Of a stretch of 64,000 nucleotides of DNA, positions 9,061 through 16,224 are shown piece by piece. Numbering within the stretch: position 1 is the first letter of the stretch; each line of letters begins with the position of its first letter. The stretch spans positions 310,001-374,000 of the forward strand of contig NZ_JAJQKI010000003.1 in the NCBI RefSeq assembly GCF_023036475.1, in the 5' to 3' direction. Source of the stretch: Bacillus pinisoli. Its GTDB lineage: Bacteria; Bacillota; Bacilli; Bacillales; SA4. Made by a program: the position numbers and the translations under genes. The notes under the pieces are model-generated. The model ran no database searches, was not told the origin of the DNA, and was given only the letters and a program-made list of their open reading frames with translations.

Positions 9061-9695
9061 GATGGCTTATTGATAAAGGTTACTGTTGGAGAGTGACAAA
9101 TGGAGAGCTCAATCCAGTTCTCCATCTCCTTCATGTATTGTTTGAAGAAATACTCATCATAAGGAATAATGTGCAAGACTTCGGTAAAATATTGAGGTTG
9201 CAAAACAGGCATAGACAACATTCCTTTAAATTGTGCTATGACTGAAGGGATTTCTAGTTTACGAAATTCTTTAGACCGGATACCGTCCTCAAACAGCTGC
9301 TTAAAATAATATTTTTCTTTGGCTAAATAAGTAGCCATTACTTCTCGAATCAACACATTATCTAACGTCATTTCACGATAAACAAACCTTGCAAGTTGTC
9401 TATGATCCACTTGGTACTTGAGTAAAGCTTTTGTAAGTACTTTTAGCTTCTCCTTTGTGGTCAATAGATCCGTCTCCATTAACACCTTCTCAATCACATG
9501 AATATATTGGTCAAAGTATAAGGATATAAGATATTCTAATAATCCTTTTTTATTTTTAAAATAATAGGAGACAATGGCTATATTAACATTTGCTTTATTA
9601 GCAATATCACGAACGGAAGTACCATTAAACCCTTTAGTATTAAATAATCCAATGGATGCGCTGATAACTTTTTCCTTTGAATTAGGTTGACTCAA
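9042..9695 (-). CDS. refZ: TetR-family regulator RefZ
   Basis: A TetR-type protein of about 217 residues. The N-terminal helix-turn-helix reads GTSVRDIANKANVNIAIVSYYF, followed by a helical dimer/effector domain. B. subtilis RefZ (YttP) binds sites around the origin and counteracts FtsZ assembly during sporulation; the identification rests on position beside hisJ and ytsP and on this N-terminus. Start choice is ambiguous: TTG at 9695 is 7 bases after GGAG and gives the best alignment, but GTG at 9704 is also possible. The 3' end overlaps hisJ. Confidence 0.8.
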   Translation of the reverse strand: MSQPNSKEKVISASIGLFNTKGFNGTSVRDIANKANVNIAIVSYYFKNKKGLLEYLISLYFDQYIHVIEKVLMETDLLTTKEKLKVLTKALLKYQVDHRQLARFVYREMTLDNVLIREVMATYLAKEKYYFKQLFEDGIRSKEFRKLEIPSVIAQFKGMLSMPVLQPQYFTEVLHIIPYDEYFFKQYMKEMENWIELSICHSPTVTFINKPSYVVGD

Positions 9696-9837
9696 ATTAA
9701 TCACTCCATTCTCTACATATATACATTTTCTTGGTTGCCGGAGTGATTCCTTTAAGTTTCTATCGACAAATTCGTGCTAATTCTCCTCTAATTTGCTAAG
9801 ATATTAATCAATGATTATCAAAAAAAGGGGGATTATT

Positions 9838-10317
9838 GTGTTTAAAGTCGAACAGTATCAAGAATCAAAAGAAAAGAACTACGAGCTAGTTATTAAACAA
9901 CTACAAGCCCTACTAGAAGGTGAATCAAATGCTGTGGCCAATCTGGCAAATGCTTCCGCCTTATTAAATCAGTTCTTAACTGATATTAATTGGGTAGGTT
10001 TTTATCTTACAGAAGGTAATGAATTAGTGCTGGGTCCTTTTCAAGGCCTCCCTGCATGTGTGAGAATCCCTTTTGGAAGAGGAGTTTGTGGTACAGCAGC
10101 CGCAACAAAAGAAACACAACGCATTGCTGATGTCCATGCTTTCCCAGGTCACATCGCATGTGATGCTGCCTCTCAATCGGAAATTGTCGTTCCCATGATT
10201 AAGAATGGTGAAGTAATTGGCGTACTTGATATTGATAGCCCTCTTAAAGACCGCTTTGATGAAACTGACCAAAAGTATCTAGAAAAGTTCGTAGAGGTTT
10301 TAAACCAATTTATATAG
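9838..10317 (+). CDS. ytsP: Free methionine-(R)-sulfoxide reductase, GAF type (YtsP)
   Basis: A 159-residue single GAF-domain enzyme that reduces free methionine-R-sulfoxide. The three redox cysteines are visible: C74 (LPACVRIPFGRG), C84 (GVCGTA) and C108 (GHIACDAASQSE). GTG at 9838 is the start, preceded by AAGGGGG; an upstream in-frame ATG at 9811 precedes that ribosome site. It is followed by a bidirectional terminator shared with the convergent methionine gamma-lyase-like gene, a neighbour that also acts on methionine. Confidence 0.9.
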   Translation: MFKVEQYQESKEKNYELVIKQLQALLEGESNAVANLANASALLNQFLTDINWVGFYLTEGNELVLGPFQGLPACVRIPFGRGVCGTAAATKETQRIADVHAFPGHIACDAASQSEIVVPMIKNGEVIGVLDIDSPLKDRFDETDQKYLEKFVEVLNQFI

Positions 10318-10330
10318 GTTCTTTCAATGT

Positions 10331-10358
10331 AAAAAGGAGTCAATTCTGACTCCTTTTT
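10331..10358. terminator. Bidirectional terminator between ytsP and megL
   Basis: AAAAAGGAGTCA and TGACTCCTTTTT form a perfect 12-bp stem with loop ATTC, with a U-tract on either strand. It serves both convergent genes. Confidence 0.92.
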
Positions 10359-10383
10359 AATGAATTTTAATAGTCCAACCTTC

Positions 10384-11559
10384 TTAGTCCTTCAAGCTAA
10401 CCTGGTTTAATGCTTGCTCTAAATCCTCCCAAATGTCATCCCAGGCTTCAAGACCCACGGAAAGCCTGATAAGTTGATCCGTAATGCCCATCTTTATTCG
10501 CTCTTCTTCAGGAACTATCGCATGTGTCATCGTGGCAGGATGTTGTATTAAAGTTTCGGTATCCCCAAGACTGACTGCCACCTTTATTAACTGAACAGAA
10601 TTTAATAACTTTTGGGCTTCTTCCTTACTTCCACGGATTTTAAAGGAAATAATTCCGCCTGATCCACTCATTTGACCATTTGTACTCTCAGCCTTTGGAT
10701 AAATCACTTCTTCTACCGCATGATGAGCAATTAGTTTTTCTTCTAGCTTCATAGCATTCTCACAATGTCGTTCCATTCTGACTGGTAATGTCTTTAATCC
10801 TCTTAAAAGAAGCCATGCATCAAACGGTGACATCACTCCACCTATATCTTTTCTGATATGTCTAGCAATCTCGTTAATGAGATCCTCCTTCCCAACTACC
10901 ACTCCTGCAATAACGTCACCATGACCACCAATATATTTAGTGGCACTATGAATCACTACATCACAACCCCACTCTATGGGTCTTTGAAGGTACGGTGAGC
11001 AAAATGTATTATCTACAACTACCGGTACGTTATATTTCTTTGCCGATTCTACAACGGTTTTAAGGTTAATGACCTCCATTGTTGGATTAATCGGAGTTTC
11101 TATAAAGATGCAAGCAGTCTTTTCCGTCAATCGTTTCTCTATTTCTTCACTAGATTCCATATCTAGTAAATCAAAAGTAATGTCCAGCTTTTCCTGTAGC
11201 CATTTTAATAATCCGTACGTGCAACCATAGATTCCTTTCGAGCAGAGTACATGACTCCCTTGTTTAACGAAATGCAGAAGAACAGAAGAAACTGCTGCCA
11301 TTCCAGATCCAAAAGCTAACGCCTTCTCTCCTCCTTCTAGCATTGCCATCTTATCCTCAAGTAGTTGAACAGTAGGGTTTCCGAGTCTTGAATAAATCAT
11401 CCCTTCCTCTGCTCCAGAGAATCTAGCTTCCCCTGTCTCTGCTCGATCAAATGTAAATGTTGATGTTTGAAATAATGGTGGTGTCAAGCTCCCTAAAAAC
11501 TGTGAAGATTCATAATTACCATGAACGGCATTTGTTTCAAATCTGTGCTTCTTCCCCAT
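10384..11559 (-). CDS. megL: Methionine gamma-lyase-like PLP enzyme
   Basis: A 391-residue Cys/Met-metabolism PLP enzyme. The cofactor lysine is K208 in HSATKYIGGHGD. The active-site segment GIYGCTYGLLKW places Y111 and C113 where methionine gamma-lyases carry their tyrosine and hallmark cysteine, and YSRLGNPT (about 56-63) is the inter-subunit PLP phosphate site. These favour methionine gamma-lyase (methionine to methanethiol, ammonia and 2-oxobutyrate) over cystathionine lyases, which normally lack that cysteine. The Shine-Dalgarno region, GTAGGAGGCGG, is strong. Substrate preference remains an inference. Confidence 0.78.
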   Translation of the reverse strand: MGKKHRFETNAVHGNYESSQFLGSLTPPLFQTSTFTFDRAETGEARFSGAEEGMIYSRLGNPTVQLLEDKMAMLEGGEKALAFGSGMAAVSSVLLHFVKQGSHVLCSKGIYGCTYGLLKWLQEKLDITFDLLDMESSEEIEKRLTEKTACIFIETPINPTMEVINLKTVVESAKKYNVPVVVDNTFCSPYLQRPIEWGCDVVIHSATKYIGGHGDVIAGVVVGKEDLINEIARHIRKDIGGVMSPFDAWLLLRGLKTLPVRMERHCENAMKLEEKLIAHHAVEEVIYPKAESTNGQMSGSGGIISFKIRGSKEEAQKLLNSVQLIKVAVSLGDTETLIQHPATMTHAIVPEEERIKMGITDQLIRLSVGLEAWDDIWEDLEQALNQVSLKD

Positions 11560-11631
11560 ATTTCCGCCTCCTACTTACACCATATGTAAGAACTCTCTAT
11601 TTTGTAAACGCTTTCTTTATCTATTATAAAA

Positions 11632-11662
11632 AAACTTGGTATCAACTTACAATACCAAGTTT
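11632..11662 (-). terminator. Terminator of dgcP
   Basis: AAACTTGGTAT and ATACCAAGTTT form an 11-bp stem with a 9-base loop just after the dgcP stop; the minus strand continues with TTTTTT. Confidence 0.88.
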
Positions 11663-11669
11663 CTTGTTT

Positions 11670-13505
11670 CTAATTATATAATTTTTCTTGGACTCTTACG
11701 CGGTTCTTTCCGGTTCCCTTTGCAGAGTACAGCGCTTCGTCTGCTCGCTTAAACAGTGTAATTGGCGTATCTGAATGACCTTTTTCCCAATGTCCCACAC
11801 CACAAGATATCGTGACCTTCGGATTCGTTGATTCGCTTACTTTTTGGACGAGGCGCTCTGCAATAGCAACACCTGACTGTAGATCCACTCGCGGTAAATA
11901 AACCGCAAGCTCCTCACCACCCCATCTGGCTCCTACATCGAACTCTCGAATATTATCTCTAATGATGTCGGCAACCTGCTTTAGCACATCATCACCAACC
12001 TGGTGGCCGAATGTGTCATTCACTAGTTTAAAATCATCTATATCAATTAACAAAAAAGTACCAAAAGCATCGTTCTCCATCGACTTACTGATTTGATCAT
12101 TCAAGTAACTTCTTGAGCTAAGCTTTGTTAAGTGATCCGTAATAACTAGTTTCTCCAGCTCCTCTCTAAGCAAAGAGTTAGAAAGTGCTAAAGTAGAATG
12201 GTGGATAAGAGATTGCAATAGTTTAAATGTCTCAAACGGGAAAGCATAGGGCTCTTTTTGAAGAACAATGGAAACACCACGTAAGTCGGCTCCTTGTATC
12301 ATCGGAACAGCCATAAGTGATCGATAGTTGACTTGATTTGTTTCAGAATCTAACGTTAAATCACCTACAAAAATTGATTCCCTTTCAACCATTAACTTAC
12401 TCTGTACTTTAGTAATAACAGTCGACGCGTCTTTTAGAAAAAAGTCAGTACTTCCGGGTAAAATCTGATAGTCGGAGTTTTCTTTAAATAGAATAAAGCC
12501 AACCTCATCCGCTTGAAAAGATTTAATAATTTGGTTTGACATGTATCCCATAGCTTCTGTTAAACGCAAGTTTGAGTTTAACTGATGAGATGTTTCGTTT
12601 ATTAATTGTAAATCGGCAATTAAACGGTTTGACTGTTGATAAAGCTTAGCATTTTCAATCGCACTTCCTGCTGTATTCGCCAAAAGAGTAATAAAACTAA
12701 TTTCTTCTTTTGGGAAGAATAACGTATTTGGTGCAATCATTTGCAGCACTCCATAAACACCTTGCCTACCTTTTAGCGGTGCATAAAGAAGTGAAGTCCG
12801 ATCGGATACTCTATCCTCTAATTGAACCTCTCCAGTGACAAAAGCTTGAGTTACCGCCATATTCGTTTCGTCATACTGAATTTCTTTTATCGGCAAATCG
12901 TTCAAATGGTTATAATCATGTGACAATAGTAAATAATATGTAAAATCTGGATATACTTCACGTAAAGTTTCAATAACCTCTTTAAGGATATCATCCATGT
13001 TCATAGAAGAATGAAACTTAGAAGTGACACGGTAAAGCTGTTCATAGCGTCTGTATTCATCTGTAAGGTTAACAAACTCATACACTTTATTTAAAAAAGT
13101 AGAGAAGATTTTGGAGATTTCGTCCCAATTCATACCCTTCGTTACTTCATGATCAGCTAATAAAGTCATAAGGATAAGTTCTAATTTATTATTTTTTAAA
13201 CGTAATGGTATTAGAACAAGGTGATGGATGTCTGTGGTTATAATCTTTACTTTACCTTCCTCGAGGAGCTCTGTCTGAGAGGAGAAGAGATTTGTAAAAT
13301 AGTTAGGGTTGTTCATAATTTCTTGGCTTGTTGAACTTACTATTATAAAGTCTTCACTCGTGTGTGAAAACAGTGTAACATCTATAGCCATATAATGATC
13401 TTGGACATAATTTAATAAGGTAGTTAGCAAATCTTGACGATTGACTGCTTGCCCATTAAATAATAGATCAAATAATTCACTTTTCAGAAGTTGGAAACGT
13501 TCCAT
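11670..13505 (-). CDS. dgcP: GAF-GGDEF diguanylate cyclase
   Basis: A 611-residue cytosolic protein with GAF-like sensor segments over roughly the first 440 residues and a C-terminal GGDEF domain that makes cyclic di-GMP. The active-site loop is RWGGEELAVYLPR (GGEEL about 529-533), and the product-inhibition I-site REFD lies exactly five residues before it, so the cyclase looks active and feedback-controlled. The metal-binding LIDIDDFKLVNDTFGH is intact. The ATG at 13505 follows AGGTGA by 7 bases; a GTG 33 bases upstream has no separate ribosome site. No membrane segments are seen. Position corresponds to B. subtilis ytrP (dgcP). Confidence 0.88.
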   Translation of the reverse strand: MERFQLLKSELFDLLFNGQAVNRQDLLTTLLNYVQDHYMAIDVTLFSHTSEDFIIVSSTSQEIMNNPNYFTNLFSSQTELLEEGKVKIITTDIHHLVLIPLRLKNNKLELILMTLLADHEVTKGMNWDEISKIFSTFLNKVYEFVNLTDEYRRYEQLYRVTSKFHSSMNMDDILKEVIETLREVYPDFTYYLLLSHDYNHLNDLPIKEIQYDETNMAVTQAFVTGEVQLEDRVSDRTSLLYAPLKGRQGVYGVLQMIAPNTLFFPKEEISFITLLANTAGSAIENAKLYQQSNRLIADLQLINETSHQLNSNLRLTEAMGYMSNQIIKSFQADEVGFILFKENSDYQILPGSTDFFLKDASTVITKVQSKLMVERESIFVGDLTLDSETNQVNYRSLMAVPMIQGADLRGVSIVLQKEPYAFPFETFKLLQSLIHHSTLALSNSLLREELEKLVITDHLTKLSSRSYLNDQISKSMENDAFGTFLLIDIDDFKLVNDTFGHQVGDDVLKQVADIIRDNIREFDVGARWGGEELAVYLPRVDLQSGVAIAERLVQKVSESTNPKVTISCGVGHWEKGHSDTPITLFKRADEALYSAKGTGKNRVRVQEKLYN

Positions 13506-13545
13506 TATTTTATCACCTATATTATCTTGAGTAGACACCTAAAAA

Positions 13546-13554
13546 ATTATACCA
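13546..13554 (-). promoter_or_regulatory. Extended -10 promoter of dgcP
   Basis: TGGTATAAT on the minus strand matches the extended -10 TGnTATAAT, 41 bases before the dgcP ATG. No convincing -35 is seen. Confidence 0.5.
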
Positions 13555-13627
13555 TATAAACCTATAATAGGATATTAAAATAGTTCTTTTCACCTAATGA
13601 AAATGTCGGTATACATAGAGACAGTGG

Positions 13628-13656
13628 TTGACATGGACCTATAGAAAGAATATAAT
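13628..13656 (+). promoter_or_regulatory. Sigma-A promoter of rpsD
   Basis: TTGACA (13628-13633), 17 bases, TATAAT (13651-13656): a perfect consensus promoter about 230 bases upstream of rpsD, leaving a long leader. Confidence 0.9.
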
Positions 13657-13664
13657 AGCTTTTG

Positions 13665-13870
13665 TGTAAAATACTGCAGCCTAAATAGGTAAATTTATGA
13701 GCATTTTATTCCCGTACTAGGGTCATGTGGCGAAGATATTCACTCATCACCTTTTAGTATGAGCTATATCGAGTAACTCCCTGCTGCTGGAGCGAGGATA
13801 TAACATGTAATAAAATGTTGTAGATCAATGCCCGTTACGGTTTTTATTTTATACAAAATAAAAACACAAA
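13665..13870 (+). promoter_or_regulatory. Structured 5' leader of rpsD (probable S4 autoregulatory leader)
   Basis: About 200 bases between promoter and ribosome site are GC-richer than surrounding gaps (CCCGTACTAGGGTCATGTGG, then ACTCCCTGCTGCTGGAGCGAGG). Firmicute rpsD leaders bind S4 and repress the gene, and location and length fit that class. The leader ends in a perfect 11-bp AT hairpin (GTTTTTATTTT / AAAATAAAAAC, about 13839-13864) just before the Shine-Dalgarno. The fold was not computed. Confidence 0.55.
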
Positions 13871-13885
13871 AGGAGGAGTCATATA

Positions 13886-14488
13886 ATGGCTCGTTATACA
13901 GGTCCTAGCTGGAAATTATCTCGTCGTCTTGGTATCTCTTTAAGTGGTACTGGTAAAGAATTAGAAAAGCGTCCTTACGCTCCTGGACAACATGGTCCAA
14001 ACCAACGTAAGAAATTATCAGAATACGGTTTACAATTACAAGAGAAGCAAAAGCTTCGTCATATGTATGGAGTAAATGAGCGTCAATTCCGTCGCACATT
14101 TGATGCTGCTGGTAAAATGACTGGTATCTACGGTGAAAACTTCATGATTCTTTTAGAATCTCGTTTAGACAACCTAGTTTACCGTCTTGGCTTAGCTCGT
14201 ACTCGTCGTGCAGCTCGTCAATTAGTAAACCATGGTCACATCTTAGTTGATGGATCTCGTGTTGACATTCCATCATACCGCGTAAAGCCTGGACAAACTA
14301 TCGCTCTACGTGAAAAGTCTCAAAACCTAACGGCTGTTAAGGAAGCAGTAGAAGTAAATAACTTCGTACCTGACTACTTATCATTTGATGCTGAGAAATT
14401 AGTTGGAACTTACACTCGTCTTCCTGAGCGTTCTGAACTTCCAGCTGAAATCAACGAATCACTAATCGTAGAATTCTATTCTCGTTAA
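13886..14488 (+). CDS. rpsD: 30S ribosomal protein S4
   Basis: The 200-residue primary rRNA-binding protein of the small subunit. It begins [19 protein letters not shown], has [21 protein letters not shown], and its S4 RNA-binding domain reads [32 protein letters not shown]. It lacks the zinc-binding cysteines of some S4 paralogues. AAAGGAGGAG precedes the ATG, and codon use is strongly biased as expected of a ribosomal protein gene. It is transcribed alone from a consensus promoter with a long leader, and ends in a strong terminator. Confidence 0.98.
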   Translation: MARYTGPSWKLSRRLGISLSGTGKELEKRPYAPGQHGPNQRKKLSEYGLQLQEKQKLRHMYGVNERQFRRTFDAAGKMTGIYGENFMILLESRLDNLVYRLGLARTRRAARQLVNHGHILVDGSRVDIPSYRVKPGQTIALREKSQNLTAVKEAVEVNNFVPDYLSFDAEKLVGTYTRLPERSELPAEINESLIVEFYSR

Positions 14489-14495
14489 TAAATGT

Positions 14496-14520
14496 AACCC
14501 CACTGGTATCCAGTGGGGTT
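14496..14520 (+). terminator. Terminator of rpsD
   Basis: AACCCCACTGG / CCAGTGGGGTT, a perfect 11-bp stem with a 3-base loop, followed by CTTTATT. Confidence 0.92.
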
Positions 14521-14579
14521 CTTTATTGATTAATTTATAGCGTCCTCATTTTTTACTCATCGATCATGCAGTTTTATTG

Positions 14580-15024
14580 CTTGTTCAGCAACTTTTCTTG
14601 TGAGTTTGTAATTTTATTCTTGCGAGTTCATGCAACTTTCTTGCGACTTTGTAATTATTCTTGCCAGTTTGCCTATTTTTCTTGCGCTTGCAACTTTTAC
14701 TTGCGAGTTCATCCCATATTTTTGCGACTTTTTCATTTTTCTTGCCAGTTTGCCTATTTTTCTTGCGCCTGCAGCTTTTACTTGCGAGTTCACCTATATT
14801 CTTGCGACTTTTCCAATTTTCTTGCCAGTCTGCCTCTTTTTCTTGCGCCTGCAACTTTTACTTGCGAGTTCATCCGATATTCTTGCGACTTTTTCATTTT
14901 TCTTGCCAGTTTGCCACTTTTTCTTGCACCAGCAACTTTTACTTGCGAGTTTAGCTAATATTCTTGTGACTTTTTCATTTTTCTTGCCAGTTTGCCTCTT
15001 TTTCTTGCGGTCCAAAAATAGAGT
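14580..15024. repeat. Array of CTTGCGA-type units in an 81-bp higher-order repeat
   Basis: At least 22 units starting CTTG (one TTTG) run from 14580 to 15004, spaced 19-21 bases after the first two. From 14619 they form a four-unit cycle: A (CTTGCGAGTT, at 14619, 14700, 14781, 14861, 14942), B (CTTGCGACTT; one copy is TTTGCGAC and one CTTGTGAC), C (CTTGCCAGT) and D (CTTGCGCCTG in the middle copies, diverged elsewhere). Cycle length is 81, 81, 80, 81. The array fills the gap between the rpsD terminator and the convergent HTH/F1-beta gene. Several overlapping open frames cross it, but they only echo the repeat and lack ribosome sites. Confidence 0.9.
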
Positions 15025-15049
15025 GTTGCGCTTTCTAATCAGATGCTTT

Positions 15050-16099
15050 TTACTTAGAGAGCTTCCCTACATAGTTCAACTCATCCACTTCCTGTGAATC
15101 AGTTACTCCGTCTAATATTTTCCGCACGTCATTTAACGTATCTACTAAGTCCACTGACTCTCCCTTTTTCCCAGTGAACAGTTCAGCTACATAGAATGGT
15201 TGCGTTAAATACGCTTCAAGGCGTTCACCTCGTTTAAAGGTTTGGATCTCGGATGTCGGAAGCGATTGTACTCCATTTACATTCACTAATGAGCGAAGTT
15301 CACGGTAGCGTCTGAGTAGTTTTTGAGCACGTTGTTGAATGGATAGATGTTGTTGGTCTAGGTGTGCGCCTTCTAGCACGGATGAAGTGGAGTAAATAGG
15401 ATTAACTGCTGGAAACTTAAATCTTGCGGATAGGTCTGCATCGAATTGTAGAAGTGTCTCAAGTGGACCGTATGGTAAATCTTCATCAACAGCCTCACCT
15501 CTTAAGTCAAGTAACATAGTGGTAATAGAATCTATACCAATATCCTGGAGTCGTTGTTGAAGGTCATAGATTTTTCCTGACACCACATGACTGCGATCTG
15601 ATGCGAATATCACTTCATGATTTTTCCCTTTAACAGCTAGCTGTTCATAAGCCTCATCAATGTCTTTCGCAACAATATCCACATATTCTAGGATGTCATC
15701 TAATTCTTTGGATTCTGTTTCTGGCATGAGTAATGCTGTTAAATATCCTTCTTTTTTCAATCTATAAAATAATTCAGCAAGTACGACAACCTGCCCCATA
15801 CCTGGTCTTGCTACTAAACCGATCGTTCCACCTTTTGCTAACGGAGCAAATAAATCTAACACCTTGATTTTCGTTTCAATCATGTCAATTTTCTCCCCTC
15901 TAATGATTAGCTCATCCAAACTACATTCAGCTAAATCTGCTAAAGCCACCAGTGTCCGAACCTCAGATCGACCAATTGGTATCTTTCCAGTACATAAATT
16001 TGAAACGGTTGCCGGTCGTAATCCCACTGACTTTGCTGCACTTGTTAAATTTGGTACCCTTCTTCTCAATAAAGCTACATTCAGCCTTAAGTCTTCCAT
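15050..16099 (-). CDS. HTH domain fused to catalytically dead F1-ATPase beta-like domain
   Basis: A 349-residue protein of no family I can name. Residues 1-68 look like a lambda-repressor-type helix-turn-helix (LTSAAKSVGLRPATVSNLCT). From residue 75 it follows the ATP synthase beta subunit: IETKIKVLDLFAPLAKGGTIGL (75-96), FPAVNPIYSTSSVLE (229-243), and QPFYVAELFTGKKG (300-313). Where beta has the P-loop GGAGVGKT, this has ARPGMGQV; the GERTREG catalytic loop is replaced by ASDRSHV, and about 60 residues around Walker B are missing. It therefore should not hydrolyse ATP, although the adenine-contacting PFxVAE region is kept. GGGGGTG precedes the ATG. It is transcribed alone, convergent with rpsD, after tyrS. 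A DNA-binding nucleotide sensor is a guess; a relic is possible, but the frame is intact over its full length. Confidence 0.75.
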   Translation of the reverse strand: MEDLRLNVALLRRRVPNLTSAAKSVGLRPATVSNLCTGKIPIGRSEVRTLVALADLAECSLDELIIRGEKIDMIETKIKVLDLFAPLAKGGTIGLVARPGMGQVVVLAELFYRLKKEGYLTALLMPETESKELDDILEYVDIVAKDIDEAYEQLAVKGKNHEVIFASDRSHVVSGKIYDLQQRLQDIGIDSITTMLLDLRGEAVDEDLPYGPLETLLQFDADLSARFKFPAVNPIYSTSSVLEGAHLDQQHLSIQQRAQKLLRRYRELRSLVNVNGVQSLPTSEIQTFKRGERLEAYLTQPFYVAELFTGKKGESVDLVDTLNDVRKILDGVTDSQEVDELNYVGKLSK

Positions 16100-16115
16100 T
16101 TTTTAACACCCCCTT

Positions 16116-16187
16116 ACTTTAAAGAGTAATATATTTTTCGTTTAAATACAATTACTTTATAAAATAATTTTTATTACTCCTAAAAGT
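16116..16187 (-). promoter_or_regulatory. Long inverted repeat upstream of the HTH/F1-beta gene (candidate operator)
   Basis: ACTTTAAAGAGTAATA (16116-16131) and TATTACTCCTAAAAGT (16172-16187) are inverted copies (14 of 16 positions) 40 bp apart. A related half-site ATTACTTTA lies between them (16151-16159). They bracket the 90 bases that must hold this gene's promoter, as expected for an autoregulated operator pair. Confidence 0.5.
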
Positions 16188-16190
16188 AAA

Positions 16191-16213
16191 AGCCACCTCC
16201 TAAGGAGATGGCT
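16191..16213 (-). terminator. Terminator of tyrS
   Basis: On the minus strand AGCCATCTCC and GGAGGTGGCT form a 10-bp stem (one G-U pair) with loop TTA, followed by TTTACTTTT, 12 bases after the tyrS stop. Confidence 0.85.
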
Positions 16214-16224
16214 AATTTACGACA

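Noticed and set aside
14566-15097. Several overlapping open frames (60-155 codons, both strands) rich in Phe/Leu/Cys or Lys/Arg
   Set aside because: They lie in the repeat array, their peptides simply mirror the 81-bp unit (81 is divisible by 3), all frames are open, and none has a ribosome site.
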